Part shown: positions 1-11,794 of the stretch, in pieces
How the letters are laid out: every line of letters begins with the position of its first letter
Numbering within the stretch: position 1 is the stretch's first letter
Assembly: GCA_023078685.1 (NCBI GenBank)
Contig: JALGAS010000001.1
Coordinates: 1,860,001 to 1,924,000, forward strand
Source: Neopestalotiopsis rosae
Taxonomy: Eukaryota; Ascomycota; Sordariomycetes; Amphisphaeriales; Sporocadaceae
DNA length: 64,000 nucleotides
Direction of reading: 5' to 3'
Notes under the pieces: model-generated
Seen by the model: the letters and a program-made list of their open reading frames with translations, nothing else
Database searches by the model: none
Told to the model about the DNA's origin: nothing
Position numbers and translations under genes: made by a program

Positions 1-178
1 ATTCCTCTCCATAGCAGTTTGAGGTTTCTGCTGGAGCCTATGCCGCAAATGATCCCAATATCCCTGTTAGTTCGATGGGAGCGGCGATGCAAGGGGATAT
101 GATGAGTACTTAAGAGAAAGACCTCCTTCAATACCATTATTATCGCTGTTCCCTTCGCTCGTACACCCAGGCGAACCT

Positions 179-982
179 TTGAACGACAGCTGCCAACACC
201 TTCCCGTCGAATTAGTCTGGTTGTCGGGGCGCGACATGTACTCCATTTCGAGGATGGCTGATCCATCAAACAAGGTCGAAGAAGCCCGAAGCCCAAGAAA
301 TGTACAGACGATGCCGCTATGGAGCGCGCGCTACGACTTTCAGCAGTTTCGCCAATCGTGCTTACCCCAATACCCGATACTTTCGCTCGAGCAATTGAAC
401 ACTTTGGAAGCCTTCGCACTTGGGCTGACGCACGGTACAATCGTTATGGATGGTGGGGATGACAGTCGACTGACGAAGTACGCTCTTGTCCTATTGGTCA
501 TCGCCATCAATCATCGCTTCTCGAAGCCAGATGCCGACTTGAGGCCCCAACTTGCGGAAATCATGGGGTTAATTAGTGGTATCAAGGAACATGGGGATTT
601 ACAAAGCGTCATTGCGCACGTGTGGGTAGCATGGCTATCGCAACTTTTACACAACCATGCCAACGCTATAGCATACGTACAAACAGCTATGGATATACAT
701 CACGCAGTCGCAAAGGATGAACACACAGTGCAGCATCGAGTGATCGAGTGGAGTTGCGCTCTGATATACAGGTAAGAAACCTGTCAACATTGCCAATAGG
801 ACCACGTTAACTCTCCAAGTGAAAATAAACCACCACAGGATCTTGCTCGCCTCAACTTAACTCCAGACCGACCTCAACTCGAACAATTTTGGAATGGTAT
901 AGAAAAAAGGGGGCTAGTCGTATTCACTAATCGCCTCAAAGCTCTTGCCGCGATTCAAATACGTTCTACTAGATACCTTTGA
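179..982 (+). CDS. Hypothetical protein, possible fungal regulator fragment
   Basis: Two exons fit: 179-771 and 820-982, joined by a GTAAGA donor and a CCAAG acceptor in matching phase, giving about 251 residues. The second exon adds 53 residues and ends at TGA. The helical, leucine-rich middle (around residues 60-190) loosely resembles the middle homology region of fungal Zn2Cys6 regulators, but no DNA-binding domain is present. The ATG at 179 is only the first in the frame; one at 236 is also possible, and upstream exons may lie outside the window. The family is a guess; the coding call rests on the open, splice-consistent frame. Confidence 0.4.
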
Positions 983-1327
983 CAAATAATGGCATTCAAG
1001 ATTGGCTCGTATAAATTTGAGACTCCACATTCAACTAGACTGTCATACCGCTGCTCACAATGTCGACTTGAATGGAATGAGCTCATGTGATGAAGCCATA
1101 GATAGCAGTAAGATGTGAAAGACGACACAAATAGTACCTGAGATACTCCTTTGGGATACTCTTCTAGGCTACTGTTCTGTGATGGAATACTGTTCTGTGT
1201 TGGGATACTCTTCTGTACCTTGGATACTCCTTTGGGATATTCTAGGGTTAATACCTCGACTTGGGGACATAAAATCCGTAAGCCGAAGATATGTATATGG
1301 GTCAAAGATTGTTTTCGTTGAAATCGT
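983..1327. repeat. Gene-free stretch with reverse-oriented 17-bp minisatellite units
   Basis: No credible gene. From about 1141 to 1245 are degenerate units of the motif GATACTCTTCTGTG, the reverse complement of the unit that forms the tandem array at 1422-1591. Short open frames across it are by-products of the repeat. Confidence 0.6.
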
Positions 1328-1591
1328 CATGTCCCGACAGTCTGTTCCACCAAAGCAGGAAAGTCAGTAGAGCGCCACGACAGACCACAATTCCGGAACA
1401 GAACCCTTGTTGTATGTAAGGCAGAAGGGTATTCAACACAGAAGAGTGATCAACACAGAAGAGTATTCAACACAGAAGAGTATTCAACACAGAAGAGTAT
1501 TCAACACAGAAGAGTATTCAACACAGAAGAGTGATCAACACAGAAGAGTATTCAACACAGAAGAGTGATCAACGCAGAAGAGTATCCCACA
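1328..1591 (+). repeat. Minisatellite element, copy A
   Basis: A unique-looking block of about 95 bp (1328-1421) is followed by ten tandem units of 17 bp with consensus CACAGAAGAGTATTCAA; three units carry GATC in place of ATTC. The same block plus 17-bp units recurs at 5008-5255, so block and array appear to form one dispersed element. No open reading frame is associated. Confidence 0.8.
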
Positions 1592-2529
1592 ACAACCACT
1601 CCGCCAACGGCAATCTAGAGTGGACATCTTTCCGACGTATGACGATTGAATAAAACATGATCATATCCCGGAACAGTACGATTGCGGCGGTTTCGGAAGA
1701 ACTCATTCTCATATTTCTCGCGTATAAGAATTTCTAGTCGTCTGGTACAGGTATCATTTTGATCAATTTTGTAAATGAAGGCGACGACATTAACAAAATG
1801 TAGACAGTACTGGCTCGGTTTTGTATTTGTTCTAACGCTCTCTGTACACTGGGTTTGAATCGGACATCGGTCCTCAATATGAACGATGCACAGAACGGTT
1901 TCTGTCCAAGGCAGATCACAGCTATCAGCCCAACGCAAAATGGTTCTAGTATCGGGACATACCAGATCCATCTTTACAGAGTTAAGTCTCCAGTTTCGTG
2001 GCTCATTACCCGGCTTGTATACACAGGCCTCACACACTCCAAAGTCTACATTCGGGGAGCCGGAGCCCAGGTCTTACGTATCTTCGGCTTGCGGGCATTT
2101 AATACACATTCTAACTTTCCGCACACATAAAAGGTATGGTACAATAACGACGAGTGACTGCCATCGCTGCTACCGGTACTTCCAAGACTGAAGCGGATTT
2201 AGCTATGAGGCTGATGGATTTGTATTTTCATCTATATTGGCCACGGATCAAGGTGTCTCTGATACTCATACACAGAGCTTCCAACCTTTTACTACAGTAT
2301 AAGCTATGGGTGTCTGTTACAAAGGACGAAAATGATTCTGGCCCGGGCCCACTAGCACGTACCGGTTCCAGACAATGGCTCCGCTTTTTTCTATCCAACG
2401 AATTTGGAAATGAAGTCTTCAAGTAATATAAATACGAGGTTGCACATGAGTTGCATCACTCATTAAATTTGCTCAAAAGCTTCAATCTTATGTCTGTAAA
2501 TTCTAAGAGTACGCCTTACGAATTTTATC
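1592..2529. other. Gene-free stretch before the first transporter
   Basis: A 140-codon open frame on the minus strand (1615-2037) has no recognisable domain and no splice-supported extension, so I do not call it a gene. Around 2040-2090 a short GC-rich string resembles one near 22200-22260, suggesting a further weak dispersed repeat. The last 100 bases before the ATG at 2530 are AT-rich, as expected of a promoter. Confidence 0.4.
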
Positions 2530-4352
2530 ATGATGGACAGCAGCAAAGATGCAGAACGACACGACGGCAAAGATGGCCACGCCGCTGTGCAAAGTGCGAC
2601 TCACCCGCGTGACAGCGTGTCACGGCTTCGCTGGAGGATCGTGCTGTTCGGAAATCTGATCCTATCGGCCATCGGCGGTGCGCCTAGCTTCCCTCCTCAT
2701 CATCTAAACCCATTGTTCCTATAGCCTGATCATGTCTCCAGGTTACGACACCAGCAATGCTGCCAACGTGCAAGTTTCTATCCATCAGTCATTCGGACAA
2801 ATCGAGCTCCTTCCCTGGGTAGGATTATCCTACTCTCTGACAGGCATCGCAGTGCTCCCCCTCATAAGGACCCTGATGCCGTTCTGCAATATGAAGTGGA
2901 TGGGGTTTGTGTCATGCCTGCTGACTCTGGCGGGCTCGGCGCTCGCCGGCGCTGCGCCCAACATTGAGTCCATCATCGTTGGTCGCGTAGTGATGTCGCT
3001 CGGATCTGTTTCATTATATCAAATGTAAGTACAGTCATGATGATCAAATCACCATACCCTTCCTTACTTACCGGTACACCAGAATACTGTCTTACAACGT
3101 GATCTTCGCACGACCAGCCGAGCTTCCACTTGTCCAGGCGCTTGTGGGCGCGTGTTTTGCTCTTGGTCTTCTGGCCGGCCCTATAGTCGGAGGGGCCTTC
3201 TCCGAGAACGAGCATACAACATGGAGATGGGTATATACCTCGAGACGCCTCAACATGTCCAGTCCGTTGACCACATTTATATAGGCTTTCTACATCATTA
3301 TCCCGATAGTCGCCTCGGCCTCCTCAGTGCTGCTTTTCTATCCATCACATCGTCAGCCCACGAAACGATCCGTCTTACAAAACCTCCGAGACATTGACTG
3401 GGTTGGTGGAATCCTATGGGTCGGCATATTTCTGCTCTTTGGACTTGCTTCGGTGTTTTCCGGGACTACGTGGTCCTGGGGCTCGAGATCAGCGGTGGCC
3501 ACATGGACTCTATTCGGTGTTATTGTATGCGCCTTTGCCGCTCAGCAATTTTTCTGCCTTTTCACATCCCCTAAGAAAAGGGCTCTGCCATGGCATCTGC
3601 TCAAAAAGCGCCATATTTCGTTGCCGACTCTGTGCGTGTGGATGGCCGCTGCAGCCTACGGTGTGACACTGTATTATACTCCCATCTATTTCGGATTCAC
3701 TCGCAAGCGCGGAGCACTGGCTGCTGCAGTACGGATCCTTCCGTTCATCTCCGTTTTCATCTTTTTCACCTTCCTATCCGGGCTCCTACTTCCTCGCCTT
3801 AGGTATCCAAAAGCGTTCTTTCTGCTAAGCGGTGCGCTGGTGCTTGTTGGCGGCGGGCTTCAACATACAATTACCACTCAGTCATCCGAGGCTAGTGTGA
3901 TGGGCTTCGAAGCTATCATAGGGGCGGGAGTGGGACTGATGTGGTCGATCTCATTACCCATCTCATCGGTGGTCCTTCATCCTCGTGATCATATGGACGC
4001 GGCAGCCCTGTTCAATATGGCGCAGATGGGAGGCGTGGCAGCCTCGCTGGCCACCTCCGGAGCTATCTATGAAAACATTGGGGCACAAAAGATCGGTGAT
4101 GTCGCTTCGGGCCTTGATTTCTCTAGCCATGACATGCGCGAGCTCTTAGCCGGAACTGGATCGTCCGCTCTCGATGCGCTCGGACGACCAGAAGTGCTTG
4201 CATCGATCGTCAAGGCCGTCACCGAGTCTATTGTCAGCTGTTTCTACATCACTCTTGCTGCTGGAGCCATATGTCTTGTTGCAGCTTCGTGTATGCGGTT
4301 TGAACGATTGGATTTCATGGGTGTCGTGGCGGTTCCCTATGAAGAGGAGTAA
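2530..4352 (+). CDS. Major facilitator superfamily transporter (DHA2-like)
   Basis: Four exons (2530-2677, 2742-3024, 3083-3230, 3285-4352) give about 548 residues. The protein is a string of hydrophobic helices compatible with 12-14 membrane spans, as in drug:H+ antiporters of the DHA2 type. Motif C, GPIVGG, lies near residues 176-181 and ends the fifth span, typical of antiporters. The N-terminus is polar and cytosolic. The start has two tandem ATGs; the first is used. A paralogue at 19573-21541 shares three intron positions and phases. Probable role: export of small molecules across the plasma or vacuolar membrane. The substrate cannot be inferred. No cluster partner is adjacent. Confidence 0.9.
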
Positions 4353-5007
4353 GGTTCTAGCTTGACAGCAAACAAATTCATAACTTGACCATGGTCGGAT
4401 GAGGTGCTGTAGGGGGTTACGCCGGTTGTGGTCATTAGGAACCTTGGCTGCTAGTCACTTAAATTGTAGAGTGAAGTCCTTGCATCACCGCGAAAGAGGT
4501 GCCCATCACTATATTCGAAGTTTAGCCTGAATATTTTATGTGCTCGTATTGCTTGTTCAAGGTACATAGAGAATATCTATCCTGTCTCCTAAAGTCTTTG
4601 CATGTTTGGCCTTTTGAAGATGTGTTTTGGTGGTCCGATTCGATTATCGATTTGTTCTAGGGAAAAATATTAGGAAAGACGACAGTACTAGAACATCGAA
4701 TGAGCAGTGTCGCATGTGCAACTTTGAAGATAACTGTAAAGAGGCAACTTTGAATTGGAAGAAACAACAGGAGAGGTACAGTATCATTTCGAGTATTGTA
4801 AGACGAAGCGGCGTCCTGGAAATAATTGTGGAGAATGATATTTTGTGTTCGTTCGAGCGGTTTCCGTACCTTGGATCGGAATCGGAGAGTTTCATTTGGG
4901 AGAAAACATGGCATAAGTGGAAGTTCTTCGATCAATGCTAGAGGTATCTTGGAGGCATAGATCAGTCCCCTGTCCTCGCTTGTGTTGCTGTCTCGTTGCT
5001 ATGGTGA
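4353..5007. repeat. Intergenic stretch with a dispersed repeat
   Basis: No gene seen. The segment of about 4770-4893 is a close reverse-complement copy of 31926-32055, sharing the string CGAACGAACACAAAATATCA on the opposite strand. Overlapping open frames on both strands mirror the repeat rather than a gene. Confidence 0.6.
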
Positions 5008-5260
5008 TGTCCCGACCATTTGGTGAACTAAAGCAGGAAACTTAGGGGAGCTCCACGACAACGACATGCACACAATTCCGGAACAGAACCCCTGTTGTCC
5101 GTAGACAGAAGAGTATCCAAGGCATGGAAGAATGTCCCAACATATAACAGTAACCGACACAGAACAGTAACCGACACAGAACAGTAACCAACACAGAACA
5201 GTAACCAACACAGAACAGTTACCAACACAGAACAGTATCCCAAGACAAAAGATTATCCCA
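5008..5260 (+). repeat. Minisatellite element, copy B
   Basis: Repeats the organisation of 1328-1591: a leading block containing ACAATTCCGGAACAGAACCC, then tandem 17-bp units, here with consensus CACAGAACAGTAACCAA. The leader differs from copy A at scattered positions, so the copies are diverged. Looser units continue at about 5560-5650. Confidence 0.75.
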
Positions 5261-5971
5261 TCGGCTACCGTGCCAATCTTTCTCATCCGTTCTTTTGATT
5301 TTCTGATTTCTTTTCTCAAGACAAACCCAAATAAAACCTTGCAAGGGACAGACGCATATTTTTCCAAGCAAAGGCGGTGCTCCAGCGTAGCCGAGTACGG
5401 CCATCAGACCCGCATCGACCAGATCAAGATTTCGTGGTTGTTGCTACATTTACAGTCCAGATTCAAAGAAAGAGGCATTGTAGACTCTGCGGACGAAGGA
5501 GCATATCAATTAGACACTTGCAGGTGGACAGCTGCCATCACAATTACAGGATAGTATCGTGGCACAGAACAGCATCCCATTACACAGAAAGGTACCCATG
5601 GCACATAAGAGTATCAAACACAGAAAAGTGTCCCACCACAGAAGTGTAGCCCAAATAAACAGGACATAATACTACGTCGAGATGGTGCCACTCCGAAATC
5701 ACCATTATGCTATATTCAATCGTGCATGATTTACTGTCATCATGTTGGAAACTATGTTCGATCTTGCTCCAAGGTATCGAAATCGCTCAATTGAAGACAC
5801 AAAACGTCATTAGAGATAATTGTCTTTAGGAGCGCCACTTTTGCGTTGCAAGAATTTTATTGATCTTTTAGCTAAGTGACGTACATGGACACGGACAGTA
5901 CTCTACATTGAGGGAAAGGAAGAACTCAATTTTGACCAGCGAGACTGCTGCATATCTAGTGTTGCTTCGTT
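5261..5971. other. Gene-free stretch with scattered minisatellite units
   Basis: Contains degenerate units of the CACAGAA-type repeat at about 5560-5650. No domain-bearing frame was found on either strand. A short tRNA A-box lookalike near 5388-5400 lacks a convincing B box. Confidence 0.5.
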
Positions 5972-7361
5972 TTAGGAGGGACTTGCTTGCAAGGGTGAAC
6001 GACGAATCACATTCTCGCGTGACTCGCCCTCTTTCTCGATAATATCACCCCTGGACTGTCCTGATTTCAATCTTTGTGCTGATTTCTGGGACACAGTAGC
6101 CACTAATCTTGTCACGATGAGTCGCAGTACCGGCATACAAGCGCATATCACTCCGACCGTGATCTCGACCGTCGACCACAGAGAAATGCTCCAGTAATCC
6201 CAAGTGATATTTGTCGAGTTGCTGAATTCCGTCAATGATGCAAGACGTACAATACTTATGATTGTGACGCTTTGGGGAGATATCAGCGGCCAGAATATAG
6301 TGCATAGCGAGTTTGACGACTTACAAAGTTCCCAAAATGAACATGCATCCCACTGTGACTTTCTTTGTCCAGTGCAAATTCAAGTCTTTGATCTGCAGGA
6401 AGGGAATCGCAAGCATCAATAGGTCTAGCAATATGCTAATGATGGCGTTGGCCCACGCGATGTGATCAACGTCCAGGCAGTGCCCGTCTTCCTCACCCCT
6501 CCACCGCGTCCAATTATAGCTGATCGGCTGACACTGAAAGGCAGCTAACAGGACAAAAGTCAAACCAAAAAGGGCGTTGCACGCCCCAATGGCCAAGACA
6601 ACGCGATGCACTTGCTTTCCTGGGAATATCCGGTGATAGAAAAACAAAATGGACATCTTCAAGAGAGACACCTCAAGGAAATATAATATCGCGATATAAT
6701 AAAAGCCCTTGGCAAAATTTGTGATATTGTGAGGCGTCAATGTCCAGATGTCTTTACCGAGACCGTTGCCAGTAAGGAACCTCACATTTACCACGGCAGA
6801 TGGAATCGTGACAATCATGGTAAGAAAGATGAGCCAGTCGTCGGCGCCGAGCGAATTCGGTTGAAAATACTTTTTGTAAACAAGTCGAACGATGACCAGG
6901 CAGCATGACAAAGCGACGAGGCCACATGATAATGCATTGTATGTTTGAGATTTGTCACGCGGTGATGCACCACACTCATTTTGTGTGGCATTCTTTATGC
7001 CTAGGACTAGAAGTTAGTTAGATATCTAGCGTCTATGATTTTGTTATGTATACTTAGATTTTCTAAGACTGTGCAACTTATTTTGACACATGCATCGAAT
7101 GAACTGCTGAATTCTTCGTTGTGACAATGACAGCTTGCATCCGTGAGGCCACAGTCAGATATGTTCGAAGCTGCTGAGATGCAGGATTGCTGCAATAGTT
7201 GCTTTCAGTAACAAGTTTCAGTCTTGTGATCCAGAACCAACGGGATGACTTACTGTACAGGATGGGAAATCAAGCGTTGTACTGCTGGCGGCTGGAAGAG
7301 ACTTGGAGACTGTAGCAGCGATCCATACGAAGAACAAAGGGTGATAAATGGCTTTCATCAT
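5972..7361 (-). CDS. CFEM-domain, Pth11-type seven-helix receptor
   Basis: Four exons read on the minus strand: 7361-7254, 7201-7054, 7000-6325 and 6269-5972, total about 409 residues. The N-terminus is a signal peptide (hydrophobic to about residue 20), followed by a CFEM module with spaced cysteines (about residues 35-85, including CHCHNEEF). Seven hydrophobic helices follow, with the landmarks GADDW after the first helices and WSTVEITVGVICACMP near the end, characteristic of Pth11-like receptors of filamentous ascomycetes. Such receptors sit in the plasma membrane and sense surface or host cues through G proteins. All splice phases agree. A sequence block shared with the GH64 gene lies about 260 bp upstream. 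The ligand is unknown. Confidence 0.9.
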
Positions 7362-7623
7362 GGCCGCGTGAGCAATCTCGATACTACCTAAGGCCGTGCA
7401 ACTAGAAGGAAAATCTAAAAGTTATTTCATGGAAATGCAAGGAACACGGCTGGTCAGTTTTATATGCTCGCGAATACTCGGAGCGGTGTTGGAAGTAGAC
7501 GTAATCGGAGCGGAGTGGACATCTTTGGGTTGAGTTTCCAGAAATGGCGCTCCTGGTGCGTAAGGTCGTCTATAAAAGGCGCTGCTAATGGTATGTATGC
7601 TATACGGCTCTCCAGGCACATAC

Positions 7624-7735
7624 AGTGAGTAACGAAATCGGTTTCCGCATTCTTTGACTGGAATGTTTTCCAACATGTCCAATTTCGGCGCTGACACAGT
7701 GTTGTAACCGGCTGACTTACTGTATACATGGAACT
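7624..7735 (-). promoter_or_regulatory. Upstream block shared with the GH64 gene
   Basis: Read on the minus strand this block contains ACTGTGTCAGC, then a run ending in TTTCGTTACTCACTGTAT. A related block with the same order of strings lies at 12797-12903 on the plus strand. Each reads in the same direction as the gene that follows it: the CFEM receptor here and the GH64 glucanase there. It could be a shared control region or a dispersed repeat that landed in both promoters. Confidence 0.5.
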
Positions 7736-9166
7736 ACCAACTCAAAAATATAATCATCCAAACTCGCTGATGCTGACAATCATAGCAGAAAATTTCAGGA
7801 CGGTCCATGACCAGTCAGTAATCAAATACTCAACGATTAATTGCTTACAGCTCATCTAAATTGCTACCGATGTACTTCATGGCCTATAAAGAAAGCGTTC
7901 GCAATCGTATCATCTGCAAAATATTACTTGTGTTTGGCTTCTCGAAAGTCACGATGTCCTGAATGAGATCTGTAACACATCATTTTCAATCGAGCATCAA
8001 TGACCGCGCACAAATTCTACAGCACCTCTGTCGCCCGAGCCTTGGCGAAGAATGCATCCCTTCCGCCCAAACTGTAGACGTTTTTGGCTTAGTGTCGATG
8101 CTTTGTTTGCTACATCCAAAAACGCCGTTTTTGGATCTGCCAGAAATGTCGTTTGCATCCTGTTTTGGATCGAATTGAACGCAAATAACACGCTTCTGGA
8201 AGGTTCTTGTGCTTGTTCAGCACTCTGAGAAAAAAGTCAGTACAGATCTAGTTTTCATATTCTGGCTCTGTTGCTGTGAGCGCGATTTGACTGCACGCCG
8301 TGGCAATACGACTTCGCGATAATGGCTGATTTTGGCTCTCAAGATGATTTCTTTGCCCAGGTTGACCGCTGGCCAACTGCAGAATGATGCGGGTCAGCAT
8401 TTTTGGAGACACCACGACATGCTGTATTCACCCGTAGGCAAGGGGACAACGACCGGTTTCCAAGCTAAAATCAGCCAAGTGCATCTGATGTGGATTTGAT
8501 GTGGATTGATGGGCCGGATTTTAGCCCCACCGTCCTAGCGCACTAAGCTACGTATTGAATGCAGGCGATTCGGCATTTACGGAACTGCTCCTTGGTACTG
8601 TATGTCTTTGCGCCAGATGCAAGAGAAATGCTGGACTCTGTTTGCAGTCATCCTGCAAATGAATGTAATCGTCATCCTTTGTCACCTCCTTTGGCTGCTG
8701 ACCCTGCTGACTTTGCGTCTGCTCAATGCTCAACCTGGCCACTGTCCCTTGCTTCCGCTCCAACAAGCCGGGACCCACTTGACGCTAGTTTCTTTCAAGC
8801 CGGGAATCCTCAAAATTTCCAATTCCACCACCTTCTGCCAACTCGCACCAGAGCAAACACCTTTTGCCTTCACCTCAGTACTTTCTGTTGCTTGGCTATA
8901 TCCGATCACCGAGCTTGTGGAGGGGCTCACCTCGAGCCGCCAGTCGTACATACGGGATGCAGCGGTCTGCTAAGCACGTGTTTGCAGAGGGCGGTCCACT
9001 CCTTTGGCCACTTTTCGCTACGTGCTGTGTGCTTTCAAGCATCCTACAAGGTAAGGAAGCGAATGAAATGGAGGGGTGTATTCATGAAATCGAGCGTCGT
9101 CGACTGTTCTCGTGGCACCAACGCTGCATCCAAGAGATCGATGCTTCACTCTAGAGCAGCCTCAAA
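7736..9166. other. Gene-free stretch before the transposase remnant
   Basis: No domain-bearing gene. A near-palindrome with arms CCAAAAACG lies around 8116-8134. The part from about 8440 to 9166 may be the 5' flank of the transposon, since strings such as CTAAAATCAG and GATTTTAGCC around 8465-8525 are inverted to each other, but I could not identify both terminal repeats. Long open frames here have low-complexity products and no motif. Confidence 0.35.
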
Positions 9167-9963
9167 ATGCCTCGCAAGCTCGCAGACTCCCGACGAAAGC
9201 AGATTGAGGCCATGCTTCTTAGCCCTTACCTTAGCGACGAAGAAAGAGCTTTGCTTGCTGAATGCTGTACGCGCACAATTCGAAGATACCGCAGCAAACA
9301 GAAAAATGGCAGTACGGTAGAGTCTCGCAACACGACTATCGGTCGGTCAAGAGTTATCACATCGGAGATCATCGACAGCCTGTGTGCCAAGCTGACCAAA
9401 CACTCAACCATGTATCAGGACGAGATGGTCCTCTTCCTCAGAGAACAGTTCGGCATTCATGTTACGCGATCTGCCATCAGCCGAGCATTGACTTCTGCTG
9501 GGTGGTCCAACAAGGTAACCCGTCGTGTGGCCCAGCAACGCAATGCGGATCTACGTGACTACTACCTACACAAAACCTCGCCATTTCGGTCCTATCATCG
9601 AATATACATAGACGAGTCCGGTATGAGCGGCCCGGATGCCTCGCGACGCAATGGCTGGTCACCCAAGGGTACGGCTCCGGTGCAGGTCACACCACTCCGC
9701 CGCGGTCAGAGGTATCAGATTATTGCAGCGCTGGCACAAGACGGTCTAGTTCATTACCAGATCCACCAAGGCTCGACGGATCACCAGGTGTTTGAGGAGT
9801 TCATCGCGCGGCTCTTGCAGCACTGTGGCAGATGGCCCGAGCCGAAATCCGTCCTGGTCATGGACAATGCATCATTTCACAAATCGGAGAGAATCAGAGA
9901 GCTCGGAAGGATGGCTGGTGTGTTGCTCGTCTTTCTGTCACCATACTCCCCTGACCAAGAATC
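9167..9963 (+). pseudogene. Truncated Tc1/mariner-type transposase
   Basis: About 265 codons of a DDE transposase. An N-terminal helix-turn-helix region (residues 1-125, with RSAISRALTSAGW) precedes the catalytic core. The first aspartate is in IYIDESG (about residue 149), and the second in LVMDNASFH (about 233). The frame reaches SPYSPD, where full-length relatives continue into the NPIEE-type motif with the third acidic residue. Here it switches at about 9963 into unrelated NLR-type TPR sequence and stops at 9991. The third catalytic residue is therefore missing and the enzyme should be inactive. No matching terminal repeats were found, so this is an immobile remnant. Confidence 0.85.
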
Positions 9964-10040
9964 TGCCGTCTCTACATTGGGGAAAGTATGAAGAGGCGGA
10001 GATCCATCGACAGACGCTGGAGCTGAAGGAATCTGTTCTG
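9964..10040 (+). pseudogene. TPR fragment of an NLR-type protein
   Basis: In a frame different from the transposase, codons give KYEEAEIHRQTLELKESVLG, the signature of the kinesin-light-chain-like TPR arrays that end many fungal NB-ARC proteins. It covers about half of one 42-residue repeat and then runs into unrelated sequence. A second piece of the same kind is at 11795-12100, on the far side of the F-box gene. Confidence 0.7.
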
Positions 10041-10667
10041 GGTGCATCAAGGACCGGGGCAGCGAAACTGGAAAATCGGCCGGCAGGTGTTGTTCAATGT
10101 CGTACTACGTAGAGAATTACCCCGCTGGGTAGCACCAAATGGATCGTCTCTTTGCAGCGTTTTTCACATGCTTCACATTGCCTCCCTCGAATCGAAGTAA
10201 AGGACGTGAAGATTTGAACCGGGCTAAGCTCACTCACTATATCGCTGGCGTCGTGCGCATCGCAATGCCAGGGGTACCCAGTGCAGCTGGGCAACACTGC
10301 AGCCCACCAGGCGCGACTTGGACCTCTGTGGATCCACGTCGAGGTTGCTCAACCCTGTGAGCATTACTGCGTCGCGGCACGCTAGCGCGGGGAAGCAGCG
10401 CGTTTATAGCGTAAACAAAAGGTGGCTACTGTACAACGCTTTTCTTAAAGTATCCATTTTCCTTCCTGAGACCGTTTCCATCTAAATTAAAACACAAAAT
10501 ACCCGACTACGTTGACTGAAAGCAGGAAGCCGTGCACTCAGTGCTCGTTGGCTTTCGCGCCCGCCATTCTATCTGATCCAGCAGACACTTATTTCATTCG
10601 CATTGTCAACACAGCCAGGCACCTCATAGACAAATCTGCGCTTTGAAAGGCTCAGTCACTCAATAAG
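10041..10667. other. Intergenic stretch before the F-box gene
   Basis: Nothing recognisable. It separates the transposase/TPR debris from the F-box gene and includes the latter's presumed promoter. Confidence 0.4.
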
Positions 10668-11783
10668 ATGCCTACAATACATAGCCTTCCGCCGGAGCTA
10701 TTCGAAATCGTGGCGGGTCACTGCGAACCCGATGCGGTGATTGATTTTCGACAGACTTGCCGTCAGGCGAGGGACGGTGCTCATAAAGCATTCGTCAAAC
10801 ACTACTTCAAGTGTCGGATGGTAATGCTGCAACGTGGAAGCTTGGAAACACTCTTACAGATTTCCCGGGACCGTGTTCTCGGGCCTAGTGTTCGTCACTT
10901 AGGGATCACAATGCAGCATTTCCTGAATGATACCGAAAGCGCAAGTCTGAGCGACAGCCTCTTACCTGAACAGCTGGTTGCCTACCAACGCGGGTATAGA
11001 GACCAAACGATTTTACAGCAGTCGGGCCTCGACGCCTCGTACCTGGCCACTATAATGGAGCTTCTCATTAATTGCAAAACGCTCGAGATCTCCAGCCAAG
11101 GCGAGGCCTTCGGAACCAAGTCCATCAAGAGTCTCTGCGGCATTCATTTAGCATGGACCTTGTACCATGACTCAAGCAAAGACTTCATCACGAGAGCTTT
11201 CCAGCTTATTCTCGGAGCCGTTGGAAATAGCAGGGTGGAGCTTTCGGAACTACTAGTAGATATCGAATGGCTTACCGATTCTATGCTTGATTTTCCAGCT
11301 CTGCACAAAGCCAAGCTTCAACAACGTTTTAGGACTATCACATGGCTTGAACTCGGGTTGGATCTGAAAGGTTCGACTAGGCCAATACATATAGTCGATT
11401 TTACACAAATGTTTCAATCGCTTAAACATTTGCTATTGGCAACACCGAGCGACAGGAACGGTCGTACGTCTCTAAGGCTCAGTAAAGTCATTAGGGTACC
11501 CGAATTAGAGAGCTTTTCGGCCGGAAGGGGCGATTGGACGGTACCTGCATTGGCAAAAATCCTCGTTCGACATAAAGACAGCTTGAAAAGGGTCTACATG
11601 GAGAGAATTCGTTTGTTCGGACGACGACCTTGGCACTCACTTTTCCCCTTGCTAAATTCGATGCCTAATATCGAGTATGTGTGTATGAATTGGTGTTCGT
11701 GCATTGAAGGGGGGCTTTTGTCATTGCCGAAGTTACCGGCTAAGACGAATTTCGAATTTCACTTCATTGGTCCGGAAAATTAG
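10668..11783 (+). CDS. F-box domain protein
   Basis: A single exon of 371 codons. The first 45 residues form an F-box: the start IHSLPPELFEIVAGHCEPDA, then DFRQTCRQARDG. The rest is a long, weakly repetitive leucine-rich region, common in expanded fungal F-box families. Such proteins join SCF ubiquitin ligases through Skp1 and present targets for degradation; the target is unknown. The gene lies exactly between two TPR fragments of an NLR, which suggests that an insertion or rearrangement placed it there. The frame is intact and probably functional. Confidence 0.8.
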   Translation: MPTIHSLPPELFEIVAGHCEPDAVIDFRQTCRQARDGAHKAFVKHYFKCRMVMLQRGSLETLLQISRDRVLGPSVRHLGITMQHFLNDTESASLSDSLLPEQLVAYQRGYRDQTILQQSGLDASYLATIMELLINCKTLEISSQGEAFGTKSIKSLCGIHLAWTLYHDSSKDFITRAFQLILGAVGNSRVELSELLVDIEWLTDSMLDFPALHKAKLQQRFRTITWLELGLDLKGSTRPIHIVDFTQMFQSLKHLLLATPSDRNGRTSLRLSKVIRVPELESFSAGRGDWTVPALAKILVRHKDSLKRVYMERIRLFGRRPWHSLFPLLNSMPNIEYVCMNWCSCIEGGLLSLPKLPAKTNFEFHFIGPEN

Positions 11784-11794
11784 TCGAAAGGTGG

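Noticed and set aside
1422..1591. CRISPR-like regular repeat
   Set aside because: The 17-bp units are directly adjacent with no unique spacers, and the genome is eukaryotic. It is a minisatellite.
5388..5400. tRNA-like A box (TAGCCGAGTACGG)
   Set aside because: No matching B box, acceptor stem or anticodon arm could be drawn downstream, so it is neither a tRNA nor a supported tRNA-derived SINE.
8116..8134. Hairpin with arms CCAAAAACG as a terminator or transposon end
   Set aside because: A single short near-palindrome with no partner and no adjacent gene end; expected by chance in this much AT-rich sequence.
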